DNA of 64,000 nt from Herbaspirillum hiltneri N3. Its GTDB lineage: Bacteria > Pseudomonadota > Gammaproteobacteria > Burkholderiales > Burkholderiaceae_D. Positions 24,695 through 33,668 of this stretch are shown here, one piece after another. The stretch covers positions 3,906,001 through 3,970,000 of the forward strand of contig NZ_CP011409.1 in NCBI RefSeq assembly GCF_001267925.1, read 5' to 3'. A program made the translations under genes and the position numbers. Below the pieces are notes generated by a model. That model ran no database searches, had not been told where the DNA came from, and saw nothing but the letters and a program-made list of their open reading frames with translations. How positions within the stretch are numbered: position 1 is the first letter of the stretch; each line of letters begins with the position of its first letter.

Positions 24695-26265
24695 GGCCGA
24701 GCTCCGCGCTTAATTTCTATGAGATTGCCAAAAATCGGTTCCCCACTTTCGTCACGCCCTGTAATGTTGCGCGATTGCTGGAGGCGACCATCGGTCAGAG
24801 TTTCGAACACCCAGGTTTTTACGTACTCGTAGTCGTTAGCGCCCAGCTCGAAGTCGGTTTCCGGATGCAGTTCCGCCAAGCGGGTTTGCGCAGCCGCCAT
24901 GAAGCGCTGTACCGAAAACGGCATGCTGCCCAATTGGCTATGATAGGCTTCCAGCCATTGTGTGATCAGTGCGTTTCTTGCATCGACATTCTCAATGGCA
25001 TTGAGTAAGTTATCGGTATCGGGCAGATAGATGGCAAGGCTTTCGTCAGCGCGAGCCGGCAAGGGTTCTGCATCCACGGTTTTCTCTTTCTCTAGTCTTA
25101 TGTCCGGCAAGGGCACGTGCGACAAATTCAGTTCACCCTTGAATGCCTGCTGGCTCAGCGCGCCATAGAGGACTTCCAAATTGGTTAGGCTTTGCTGATA
25201 GTGAGTCTTGATGCCTTCAATTTTTTCGACGACAATTGCAAATTGATTTTGAAGATCAATTGGGGGCTTGATCATCTTGATCAGCTCGAAATCCCCTTTG
25301 GTCAAAATCTTCTTCATTCCTTTCGTGGCTTGACTCTGTATATAAGGCCGGGAGAATCTAAACAAGCTATACAGATATAACGGATTGACGTCCTTGCCAG
25401 GTTGGATGGCATTAATCTGCTGATTAAAAGCCACTGTTCTGTCAGTCAACGCTGCACGGCCAATTGACTCCACGCTGCCTGCGATGCAAGCAACCAGCAA
25501 TGCCCCACTTGAGATGGTTCGACCACGCCGAGCCCCTGTCTCTGAGAGATGCTCGGCAGACGGCGTGACGAAAACGGCATCAGCCGTAATGTTGTCGGTT
25601 TTGATCCACTCGATGAAATCGTCGCCGTAATTTGTGGAGTCATTTCTTGGTGGCGTATTGCCCGTGGAAATTTTTCCGAAGGCCTTCAGTTCGGTCTTAT
25701 CCCACCCTTTCTCATTTCTCACTGGATCTCCAAACATCTCCAGAAATACGCTCTCGAGCAGGTCGTGGAGCTGTTGCAGGTGGCGTTTGCGCTGGGCGAT
25801 CAGTTTTTCCACTTTGCCAAGCAGGTTGGCAATACGAATTTGGTCGTCGAGCGGAGGGAGGGGTATTTCTACTTTCTTTAAAGTGTCTTGCGTAATAGCT
25901 TTGAACGTCGAGCCTGTACCTAATTTTGCAATCGTCTGCTCGTTTGACTTCAAAAAAAAGTAAAGAAAATCAGGGTCTAGAATTGAGCTCGCTCTAATCG
26001 CCGCCAACCCACGGCCGATGATTGATTTCTGATCACAAATATTCACTGAGCCAACTGGTGCTCGAACAGACATAAGGATGTCGCCTGGTTTGGCTTCTTT
26101 TGCTTTTAGACTGTTACACCAGAGACGAACTCGTGGGTACTTTTCCTGAAAATCTGTCTTCCCTTGAAAGAAAGGCAAACCATCGCCCTTTGAGTTGTAC
26201 GTTGACGAGGGCGGCGATTGTCCAGCGATGATCTTTGCGACGGTATGGAGTTGCTGCTTCTTCAT
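24691..26265 (-). CDS. hsdS: Type I restriction specificity subunit HsdS with C-terminal extension
   Basis: The 524-aa product contains two target-recognition domains separated by the conserved helix: TRD1 covers residues 1-170 ending in IPLPPLDDQIRIANLL, TRD2 about 190-380 ending in IKPPIDLQNQFA, each followed by a long helix that sets the spacing of the bipartite site. Beyond residue 400 comes an extra region of about 115 aa (ending TDGRLQQSRNITGRDESGEPI) that normal HsdS proteins (about 400-450 aa) lack. It overlaps hsdM by four bases and the ATPase gene by four. The extension may dock the ATPase/HNH pair (inference). Confidence 0.9.
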   Translation of the reverse strand: MKKQQLHTVAKIIAGQSPPSSTYNSKGDGLPFFQGKTDFQEKYPRVRLWCNSLKAKEAKPGDILMSVRAPVGSVNICDQKSIIGRGLAAIRASSILDPDFLYFFLKSNEQTIAKLGTGSTFKAITQDTLKKVEIPLPPLDDQIRIANLLGKVEKLIAQRKRHLQQLHDLLESVFLEMFGDPVRNEKGWDKTELKAFGKISTGNTPPRNDSTNYGDDFIEWIKTDNITADAVFVTPSAEHLSETGARRGRTISSGALLVACIAGSVESIGRAALTDRTVAFNQQINAIQPGKDVNPLYLYSLFRFSRPYIQSQATKGMKKILTKGDFELIKMIKPPIDLQNQFAIVVEKIEGIKTHYQQSLTNLEVLYGALSQQAFKGELNLSHVPLPDIRLEKEKTVDAEPLPARADESLAIYLPDTDNLLNAIENVDARNALITQWLEAYHSQLGSMPFSVQRFMAAAQTRLAELHPETDFELGANDYEYVKTWVFETLTDGRLQQSRNITGRDESGEPIFGNLIEIKRGARP

Positions 26266-27965
26266 CCTACCATCCCCCGCAACTCCAGCAGCTCGCGCAC
26301 GATGCCTCTCTGCACCTTAGCAAGATCTTCTTCGCTAGCATCACCCACCTCGGCCTCGAGCAGTCGATCTAAAATCAGCGTCGGGGCGTCGTAGTGAACT
26401 TCTTCGAACACATCTTGCTTATAGCGGGAGAGTCCAAGGTCATAGCCATCCTCAGCTTCGATCTCAGTACGCGGCACCATGAAGCACTTTGCAGTACGGT
26501 CGATGCCTGTATCGATCTTGCGAGCGTGGTACTTGGCAATGATGTCCTGCAGATCACCAAATCCCTCTTCCTTGTCACGTTTGTCGTTCAAGGTATAACC
26601 GTCAGCGGTCATCTCGTAAAACCAGACGTATTCAGTAGCGGGCTGGGTGACTTTGTCTTTCGGCCCCCACACCTTAGTGAATAAGAGGATAGCGGTGCTG
26701 ACCCCGGCATAGGGTTTGAACACGCCGCTAGGCAACGTGATAACAGCTTTAAGGTCGCAACGCTCGACCAGCATCTGGCGCAAGGTCTTGAAGGCGCCGC
26801 CAGAACCAAACAGCACACCTTGCGGCACGATTACGCAAGCGGTGCCGCCTTTCTTTAGCAGCCGATAGATATTCTCGACGAACAGCAGCTCGGTCTTAGT
26901 AGTACCCAATTGAAGACTTTCGTTGATGTCGCCTTTGTCGATGCTGCCGGTAAAGGGCGGATTGGCCATCACGATGTCGTACTCGGACTCTTCGATAAAA
27001 CTCTTGCTCAGCGTGTCCTTGTAGTCGACGTGCGGCTCATCAATGCCGTGCATCATCAGATTCATCAGCCCCAGGCGCACCATCGTGGCGTCAATATCGT
27101 AACCCCACAGCGAGCTGGACAGAATGGCCTGGGCCTTTTCGGTGAGGGCAGCCGCGACCGAGGTCCGCACAAAGCCGTCTTCATCGGGTGTGAGGCCCGT
27201 GGTGCCCGCCTTGACGGCGAGTTGGGTGACGATGTACTGATAAGCCCCTAGCAAAAAGCCGCCGGAGCCGCAGGCCGGATCGGCGATCTTGTGGCCCAAT
27301 TGAGGCTGCACCAGATCTGCCATCATCTTGATGATGTGGCGCGGGGTGCGGAACTGACCGTTCTTGCCAGCAGTTGCGATCTCCGATAGGAGCATCTCAT
27401 AGACATCGCCCTGGATGTCTTGGAAGGCTTGGCCGTTCTCCCGTGAGTCGCGTTCCATCACTTCAAAAATTTCGTCGATGGTCTTTACCGCTTCCACCAG
27501 CAGGGCCGGCTTGGGAATGATGAACACGGCGTTCTTCATATGATGGGTGAAGTTGGAGTCGGCACCGTTCAGATCTTTTAGGAACGGAAACACCTTGCCT
27601 TGCACATGCTGCAGCATTTCTTCGGCTTGCATATGCGTGAATTCGCTCCAGCGCAACGTGCGCTTTTCGATTTCATACATCTTGGCATCGGCGTGACGTT
27701 TGTCGGCTTCTTTCGGAGTGTCATCATCTCTTGCTTTGGAGCGATATTCGGGAGGAATCCATTTTCCTTCGAATTTTGAGATGTACTTTTCGCCAGTGAA
27801 TTCAGCATCGGCCTGTTTTTTTTGATCCAGCTCGTCGAGCCGCTTCATGAATAGTAGATAAGTAATCTGCTCGATGGCGGTGAGCGGGTTGCTAATGCCT
27901 CCACTCCAGAATTTGTTCCAGAGCTGGTCGATCTTGCTTTTGAGTTCGGAGTTATTTTGTAGCAT
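26262..27965 (-). CDS. hsdM: Type I restriction DNA methyltransferase HsdM
   Basis: The 567-aa product is an N6-adenine methyltransferase: HsdM N-terminal helical domain (residues 5-150), SAM-binding motif DPACGSGG at 229-236, and catalytic motif IV NPPF at 335-338. With HsdS it methylates one adenine in each half of the bipartite recognition site and protects host DNA. Start at ATG 27965; hsdR ends 31 bp upstream. All key residues are present, so the methylase should be active. Confidence 0.95.
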   Translation of the reverse strand: MLQNNSELKSKIDQLWNKFWSGGISNPLTAIEQITYLLFMKRLDELDQKKQADAEFTGEKYISKFEGKWIPPEYRSKARDDDTPKEADKRHADAKMYEIEKRTLRWSEFTHMQAEEMLQHVQGKVFPFLKDLNGADSNFTHHMKNAVFIIPKPALLVEAVKTIDEIFEVMERDSRENGQAFQDIQGDVYEMLLSEIATAGKNGQFRTPRHIIKMMADLVQPQLGHKIADPACGSGGFLLGAYQYIVTQLAVKAGTTGLTPDEDGFVRTSVAAALTEKAQAILSSSLWGYDIDATMVRLGLMNLMMHGIDEPHVDYKDTLSKSFIEESEYDIVMANPPFTGSIDKGDINESLQLGTTKTELLFVENIYRLLKKGGTACVIVPQGVLFGSGGAFKTLRQMLVERCDLKAVITLPSGVFKPYAGVSTAILLFTKVWGPKDKVTQPATEYVWFYEMTADGYTLNDKRDKEEGFGDLQDIIAKYHARKIDTGIDRTAKCFMVPRTEIEAEDGYDLGLSRYKQDVFEEVHYDAPTLILDRLLEAEVGDASEEDLAKVQRGIVRELLELRGMVG

Positions 27966-27996
27966 GCGCTCAATTCCTTGGGTTTATATGGGGGCG

Positions 27997-30792
27997 TTAT
28001 GCGGCCAGTCGCTCAGTGAGCTGCAGGATTTCATCGATTTCGGCCGGACTGAACACGCCGCGGATGCCCTGCGGATGAATGACCGTAAAAGGCGTGTTGA
28101 TGAGGTCCCGTTTTTCCACCTTTTCGCGCTCAACGATAAAGCTCTTCAGCAATCCCAGAAACTCCAACTGGCGACCGTTAAGGGTGGCGTGCGTGCGGAT
28201 GAATCGATCAAAAGCTGCGCTGACCGTATCGGGAAAACTTTGTAGCACCTCGATGCCGAGAATGTGGCGAATGAATTGAATCAAGTGCGCTTTGCGGTTT
28301 TTGTAGACTAGGCGCAGCAGGGCTTCGGTGATGTGCGGATGCTCCTCATGCAGTAGCTCGGCCAGTTCGTTGGCTTCCTGGGTGCTCACAACTTCACCGG
28401 TTTTGATCTTCTGCAGCACCGGGTTGTGCTCTGTGAGTTCGACGATCAAAGCCGCGACCATTTCGCGGTAACGACTGACGCTAACGGCCTCGTGCTGTGG
28501 CCCGAATTCCACCCATTCCTTCTTGTGAAGTTCATCCTTCAGATCAAGATGCGTTTGCTCTTGAGTGGAGCTTTGTTCGCGAAACTTCATCAGAGGGCCG
28601 AGCTTGACGACCATGTCGTCGAAGGCCTCTTCATCCGCTTTTGCCCAATAATAGTTGGTTTGGGCGGCGCGGATCAGAGCTTCTTCCTGCTTCACGAAAC
28701 CGACCGAGAGCGGCAGTTCGCTAATCTGTTCGATGATGCCTTCCTTGATGGTTTCGGCTTGTTCCTTTTCTTCGTTGAGCAGGGCGAGGGAATATTCTAG
28801 AAGGTCGCGTTCAAAGCGCATGGCTTTGAAGTCGGCTTCCGAAACGGTGCGAAACAGCGGTTTGATTTCGGCGCGCAGGAACTCCAGCTTCTGGTGGTTG
28901 AGTATGTTCCAGAAATTTTCTTCTCGGAGACGGTTCAGCGCTGCTGCTGCCTCCTTGATGACTACGGAGGTTTGCGGCAAGGTGTTGAGCTGCAAGTGCA
29001 GTTTTTTGGTTTCGCGTTCGGCAATTTCGTGATGGCCGCCATCTATGGCTTTTTCGATCTTGTCCAGCCGCAAGCCAACAAGACGGACAGGCAAAGGTAG
29101 CTGTGGTTTGAGTTTCTTACCTTTGGGGTTCAGCTTGAAGTATTCAAAATTGTCCCAACAATCAAGAATCAGGAACACGTCCTTGTCCGTACACCAGGGC
29201 TTGGGTTTACTGGTTTCCAGCAAACGCGTACCGCGCCCCACCATCTGCCAAAACTTAGTGTAGGAATACACTGGCTTGGCGAACACAAGGTTAACGATCT
29301 CGCGCACGTCGATACCGGTGTCGAGCATGTCCACACTGATAGCAACGCGCGGCATATCGCTGTTGGTAAATTGATCCAGCAAACCGCCCTTGCCATAAAC
29401 GCGCGGATCATCGGATACGAGTACCTTGGCCAACTCACCTTTGTGCTGCGGGTAGAGCTTGTCGAAGATTTCTTCCATGCGCCGGGCGTGCGCCTTGGTA
29501 GTGCAGAAAAAGATGGTCTTGCCGGGTAGTACTCCGTTGGAATCCTTGATGGATTCCTCCATGAACTCCCTGACGATTAAGGTGTTGGTGCCTTTGTTGA
29601 TCACCTGCTTTTCTAACTGCGAGCCTTCGAAGTTGATTTCTTCAACTTCTTTACCTTGTAGAATTAGTTTTTTCTGGTCGTCCAATGAAATGGTGCGCTT
29701 GCTTATACCTTCAATCTGGAACTTAGTCTGAATTTTCATGACCTGAAAGTTAGATAGGTAAGGCGGCACGTTGTTCACGGCCTCTTCATAAGTGTAGGCA
29801 AAGGTCGGTAAGCCATCTTCGCAATGGAAAAGTTTAAAGGTATTGTGATCAATGATGTCGGTAGGTGTTGCAGTCAAACCAAGCGTGATGGTTTTGAAAT
29901 AGGCGAGCACTTCGCCGTAGCTGTTGTAGATTGAGCGGTGGCTCTCATCTACAACGATGAAGTCGAAGAAGTGTGGCGACAAATGCTGCGCCTCGTCACG
30001 AATAATGTTGAGCATCGTCGGGTACGTAGCAACATAGATGCGACGATCTTTGGCAATCAGTTTCTCACCAACATTGGGCCAGCGCGGTTCGTTGGGCAGA
30101 TATTCCTTGAAAGCGGCCAGCGCCTGCTCGCGCAGTGCAATACGGTCCACGAGGAACAGGATTTTCTCGGCGTGGCCAGCGCGCATCAGCGTATCGACCA
30201 TGGCTATGCAGGTACGGGTTTTGCCGGTACCTGTGGCCATCACCAGCAGGAAATCGCGTTTTTTCTGCTCTATGCCTTCGAGCACCGAACGAATCGCACG
30301 GATCTGGTAGTCGCGTCCCGCAATCGAAGTGTTGATGACCTCTTGCGTCAGTGGTTTGCGGTTGCGGCGGATATAGGCGAAACGCTCCAGATCGTCCCGC
30401 GTCGGAAAGCCCATGACCTTGCGTGGCGGGGCGTTTTCAAGATCCCAGAAATAGATGTCGTGGCCATTGGTGTAGAAGCAGAACGGCAGTTCACCTCCCT
30501 GCTTCTGGATGTTGTAGCAGTATTGCTTGGCCTGCTCGCGGCCTATGGCGGCATCCCGGCTGGATTTTTTGGCCTCAATCACGGCTACAGGCTTGCGGTC
30601 TTTACCCAGCAAGACGTAATCGCTGAACTGGTGACCATCGTAGGGGGGGGCAGACTCTGCAGCACCTCGCGGCAAAGCCGTTAGAATGTCGAATTCTTCT
30701 ATCACCTGCGTAGGGTCTTTGACGTTCCAACCAGACTGCGCAAGCTGCTGGTCAATGAGGTCAAAACGGGTTTGTGCCTCGGATTTGCTCAT
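27997..30792 (-). CDS. hsdR: Type I restriction endonuclease subunit HsdR
   Basis: The 931-aa product is the motor and nuclease subunit. An N-terminal PD-(D/E)xK nuclease has VIEAKK at 71-76; the helicase has Walker A ATGTGKT at 186-192, DESHRS at 282-287 and GLTATP at 305-310, then a second RecA domain with VGRGTRL and an EcoEI-type C-terminal domain. Family members translocate DNA using ATP and cut far from the site when it is unmethylated. The gene overlaps the small HTH gene by four bases. A run of eight C in the coding strand falls at residues 48-50; the frame is intact here. Confidence 0.95.
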   Translation of the reverse strand: MSKSEAQTRFDLIDQQLAQSGWNVKDPTQVIEEFDILTALPRGAAESAPPYDGHQFSDYVLLGKDRKPVAVIEAKKSSRDAAIGREQAKQYCYNIQKQGGELPFCFYTNGHDIYFWDLENAPPRKVMGFPTRDDLERFAYIRRNRKPLTQEVINTSIAGRDYQIRAIRSVLEGIEQKKRDFLLVMATGTGKTRTCIAMVDTLMRAGHAEKILFLVDRIALREQALAAFKEYLPNEPRWPNVGEKLIAKDRRIYVATYPTMLNIIRDEAQHLSPHFFDFIVVDESHRSIYNSYGEVLAYFKTITLGLTATPTDIIDHNTFKLFHCEDGLPTFAYTYEEAVNNVPPYLSNFQVMKIQTKFQIEGISKRTISLDDQKKLILQGKEVEEINFEGSQLEKQVINKGTNTLIVREFMEESIKDSNGVLPGKTIFFCTTKAHARRMEEIFDKLYPQHKGELAKVLVSDDPRVYGKGGLLDQFTNSDMPRVAISVDMLDTGIDVREIVNLVFAKPVYSYTKFWQMVGRGTRLLETSKPKPWCTDKDVFLILDCWDNFEYFKLNPKGKKLKPQLPLPVRLVGLRLDKIEKAIDGGHHEIAERETKKLHLQLNTLPQTSVVIKEAAAALNRLREENFWNILNHQKLEFLRAEIKPLFRTVSEADFKAMRFERDLLEYSLALLNEEKEQAETIKEGIIEQISELPLSVGFVKQEEALIRAAQTNYYWAKADEEAFDDMVVKLGPLMKFREQSSTQEQTHLDLKDELHKKEWVEFGPQHEAVSVSRYREMVAALIVELTEHNPVLQKIKTGEVVSTQEANELAELLHEEHPHITEALLRLVYKNRKAHLIQFIRHILGIEVLQSFPDTVSAAFDRFIRTHATLNGRQLEFLGLLKSFIVEREKVEKRDLINTPFTVIHPQGIRGVFSPAEIDEILQLTERLAA
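30643..30650. repeat. G8/C8 homopolymer inside hsdR
   Basis: Eight G on the plus strand (eight C in the hsdR coding strand) encode the end of Ala and two Pro at residues 48-50. Homopolymers of this length near the 5' end of restriction genes are classic slippage sites for on/off phase variation; here the frame is on. Confidence 0.6.
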
Positions 30793-31022
30793 GCTTTACC
30801 TGCCTCTGGCACAGCTGTGTGATTTACGTTTCTGCGTTCCAAATCTTCATCCGCCCCACCCACGCGCACCCACTCATCGACCTCGGACAATTGGAATTTC
30901 CACAGGCGGCCAATCTTATGCGCGGGCAGCCCCTTGCGCTCACGCCAGCGGTAGACGGTTTCTTTTACCACGCCCAAGTGCTGAGCAACTTGTTCGGTAG
31001 TGACCCACGGTTCAGTGTTCAT
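30789..31022 (-). CDS. Excisionase-family helix-turn-helix protein in the RM operon
   Basis: The 77-aa product carries a MerR/excisionase-type HTH: WVTTEQVAQHLGVVKETVYRWRERKGLP at residues 6-33, followed by the wing KIGRLWKFQLSEVDEWV. It is the first gene of the RM operon and overlaps hsdR by four bases. Small DNA-binding proteins in this position often act as control proteins for restriction genes, but the fold is also that of recombination directionality factors. Control of the operon is more likely given the coupling. Confidence 0.85.
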   Translation of the reverse strand: MNTEPWVTTEQVAQHLGVVKETVYRWRERKGLPAHKIGRLWKFQLSEVDEWVRVGGADEDLERRNVNHTAVPEAGKA

Positions 31023-31146
31023 GGCATTGGCGTTCAGGGGTTGACCTTCATAGTCGTCTTAAATCGTTTTAAGTCTAGCAGAGCATCGGCTCTGTGACCA
31101 TGGAAAAGCGCTGCGTCTGCCTCCTGGAGCAGGTCACAATCGCTCC

Positions 31147-31332
31147 ATGGCGGGCAAAGATGCAGGTATTTCAGAGCAAAGCTACTACCGCTGGAAGAAG
31201 GAATACGGCGGCCTTAAGGTCGACCAGGCTAAGAAGTTGAGGGAGCTTGAGCGAGAGAATGCAAGGATGAAGAAGATCGTGGCAGATCTGTCGTTAGAGA
31301 AGTCCATACTCAAGGAAGTCGCCTCGGGAATG
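31147..31332 (+). pseudogene. Fragment of an IS3-family OrfA
   Basis: The frame encodes GISEQSYYRWKKEYGG followed by the leucine-zipper stretch DQAKKLRELERENARMKKI and ILKEVASGM, which is the typical C-terminal half of IS3-family OrfA. The N-terminal helix-turn-helix part and all of OrfB are absent, and similarity stops at about 31332. It is the remains of a transposition event next to the RM operon. Confidence 0.75.
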
Positions 31333-31844
31333 CGTGTATTCACGTATCAAGTACATCGCAAAGCATTCCTTCCATCAAGTGTCACAAGGGCAAAAGGGCG
31401 ACAACATGCCGAGAGCCCGTTATCTTTTATCGACGTGCCGCGCTATTGCATCATGCAGAGCGCGCGCAGAAGATCATCAACACTTCCCAATAACACAGCT
31501 CGACACTCTCGAATGTGTGCTGGCAGTTCCTACTGCCATGTCAAAGTTTGGCCGTTTTTTCTGACGTGTTGTTAACTATCTGTTGATTTGCTCGCAGAAT
31601 TGCCCCGTCCAATTGATTCACTTCTAACGTCCGGCAAAGGCTGCGACACGGATCGTACGATCCCTCACAAGGTGTTGCGTGAGATGTTTAAACGCCTAGA
31701 TATCTCTCGCCATGGGGCCTGGTGTGTCTCAAATGGTCAGTTTTCGGTAAAATCTCCACGGCATGGACACCTGGACAGATTGTTCGATGTCATCGATAAA
31801 ATTCGTTAACGTTTGCACTCAGCTAACCAAGAACAAGGACACTC
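31333..31844. other. Degraded mobile-element debris
   Basis: About 510 bp without a gene I can support. At 31723-31752 a sequence starting TGTGTCTCAAATGGTCAG and ending GTAAAA resembles the IS21-type end at 21369-21402, in the same orientation but with small deletions. The rest shows no coding frame with protein-like composition. Confidence 0.4.
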
Positions 31845-32297
31845 ATGACTGAGGATACGAAGTTTATATATACCGTCGATTGGAAAATGATCAGAGGTCT
31901 GACGGATGCGTTCCTCCAGCAAAGATGTGATAAACAAAATCTCGTGTTGGCAATTGCAATGATCCAGGGAAACGCCGTTCATTCGGCTGTTGGTATTGTT
32001 GAAACCACTACGGGGTTGCATGCCATAGTCGGCGTTTCTTGCCCCAAATGTGGCACGCTTGAACAGGCTTTATTCAAGGGTGGTCCCGAAATGGGTGGTA
32101 ATTTTGGAGAGTGTCCTAAGTGCGTTGGCTTTCTTTTCAACATTGTCCTGCAGTCAATTTCTTGGTCACTCGTTGACAACGCAGTCTCTATCAACAAAAC
32201 AATGTTGCAGCCCAATGAGCTTGCTCATTTTCAGGGGGACTCCATTTATTCCAGAAGTCGCTTGCCTGCGTGGCTCGCTCGTTTGGTCGAAGAATGA
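31845..32297 (+). CDS. Hypothetical protein with a CPKC zinc-ribbon-like pair (150 aa)
   Basis: ATG at 31845 is preceded by AAGGACAC. Near the middle, CPKCGTLEQ (from about residue 66) and ECPKC about 25 residues later form a plausible zinc ribbon or knuckle. The N-terminal half looks alpha/beta without a known motif. It sits between IS debris and the nuclease-like gene at 32520 on the same strand, 222 bp away. No family is recognised. Confidence 0.6.
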   Translation: MTEDTKFIYTVDWKMIRGLTDAFLQQRCDKQNLVLAIAMIQGNAVHSAVGIVETTTGLHAIVGVSCPKCGTLEQALFKGGPEMGGNFGECPKCVGFLFNIVLQSISWSLVDNAVSINKTMLQPNELAHFQGDSIYSRSRLPAWLARLVEE

Positions 32298-32519
32298 AAT
32301 GCTAAGCATCCCATCTGACCGGGTTAGACACATGGGCAGGTGGGGAGATCGGATTCAATTGCTCAGTATTCCGAACTGATCGAAAAATGTTAAACGCTAC
32401 AGTTTCTAACCTTGTGCTCAAGGTCACTTCATCCGGTCGCTGAACCGCCAGCGAATGGATCTCGTCAGCATGCATGGCGTTTGCGATCGGTATTTATAAA
32501 TCCAAATATAAACAAAGCA

Positions 32520-33521
32520 ATGCTACGAAACAAATCCCCTCTTGAAACATTAGCATTAAGTACCGCAGAAAAATTCCGTAAGGACTATGTTGACCTTAGT
32601 CGAATGCTCTTCGCGTCTGATCAAGCTCGCAATGGCTTGCATCATCCCGGCGAATTTGGACGTTACAGAGAAAATTTAATTCGCAAGTTATTGGCGTCTT
32701 TTCTACCCGCCCGCTTGGGTATTGGTGATGGCTTCGTTGTCTCAACTGACGGAAGCACGAGTAGTCAATGTGACATAGTTCTTTTCGAGCGTGACGCTAC
32801 CCCGTTACTCGAGATTGCTGGCGGTCGGGCTTTATATCCTGTTGAAACCTGTGTTGGTATCGGGGAAGTAAAATCAGTTCTAGATTTTTCAGATCTTAAA
32901 TTATGTTTATCAAAATTGATGGACGTGAAAAAAATACGCCACCAGATGACGCCGTTTGGATTGCCGGTTGCTCCAATTGACGCAGTTGCTGCCGTTGCGT
33001 TGATGGCATCGAACGGGGAGAAAGATGAAATTTTAGGTGAGATGTTTAACGAGCGAATCTTTATTGAAAATTTGGTCGAAAACAATTTCAATCCGGATTA
33101 CTACGAGCAGCACAATTTGGTTTCCTTTCTGGTGTGCGAAAAAATAAATTGGCCTGCTAACTGTGGCCCCACTTCACGCCGGTTTGGTGAAACATTAAAT
33201 GATCTTTATGAACCGAGGCTCAAGGATTTTCCAATTCGGCATAATTTTATTTTGAGTATTGAAGACGGTTTCTTATCGTACTACTTCACGCAAGAAGATG
33301 CCTCAGGGGAAGTCCGATCTATACCTTATTCGTTTCCTCGACATGAAGAATCGGATTGTGGATGGAGGTGGTTATCGGCTGATAACGATAATCAACACAT
33401 CTTGACATTTGCAGCCGAAATGGCGATTGCAGCGTCAGCGACGTGGGTATATCAATTTAGCTCGAAAGCACATTCAACTTCTCCGCGAGGTTTCGAATTT
33501 CAATTTTACCCACTGAGTTAA
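32520..33521 (+). CDS. Predicted PD-(D/E)xK nuclease-like protein (DUF6602 type)
   Basis: Start at ATG 32520 gives 333 aa; the open frame from 32412 has an atypical leader. After a helical start, HHPGEFGRYRENLIRKLL and LPARLGIGDGFVV lead to CDIVLF (residues 84-89) and PVETCVGIGEVKS (108-119). The D...E-x-K spacing fits the restriction-endonuclease fold, and the whole is the pattern of DUF6602 proteins found in defence islands. The remaining 210 residues are unassigned. No partner is obvious. Catalytic activity is inference. Confidence 0.65.
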   Translation: MLRNKSPLETLALSTAEKFRKDYVDLSRMLFASDQARNGLHHPGEFGRYRENLIRKLLASFLPARLGIGDGFVVSTDGSTSSQCDIVLFERDATPLLEIAGGRALYPVETCVGIGEVKSVLDFSDLKLCLSKLMDVKKIRHQMTPFGLPVAPIDAVAAVALMASNGEKDEILGEMFNERIFIENLVENNFNPDYYEQHNLVSFLVCEKINWPANCGPTSRRFGETLNDLYEPRLKDFPIRHNFILSIEDGFLSYYFTQEDASGEVRSIPYSFPRHEESDCGWRWLSADNDNQHILTFAAEMAIAASATWVYQFSSKAHSTSPRGFEFQFYPLS

Positions 33522-33582
33522 TTTTTACGGTGCAGATACCTAACCAAAACTCACATCGACGGATGCATGCTTCAATCCAGAC

Positions 33583-33608
33583 GCAGCCAGAACTTTTCGT
33601 CTGGCTGC
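33583..33608. terminator. Hairpin between convergent genes
   Basis: GCAGCCAGA pairs perfectly with TCTGGCTGC around an 8-nt loop. It lies between the ends of the plus-strand gene (33521) and the minus-strand Rep gene (33669). The U-tract is poor in both directions, so termination is likely but not certain. Confidence 0.45.
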
Positions 33609-33668
33609 AACCGACATCCGCCTCGATACAAGCGCTTCATCCAAACTATATCGACAGCCTGTGATTTT

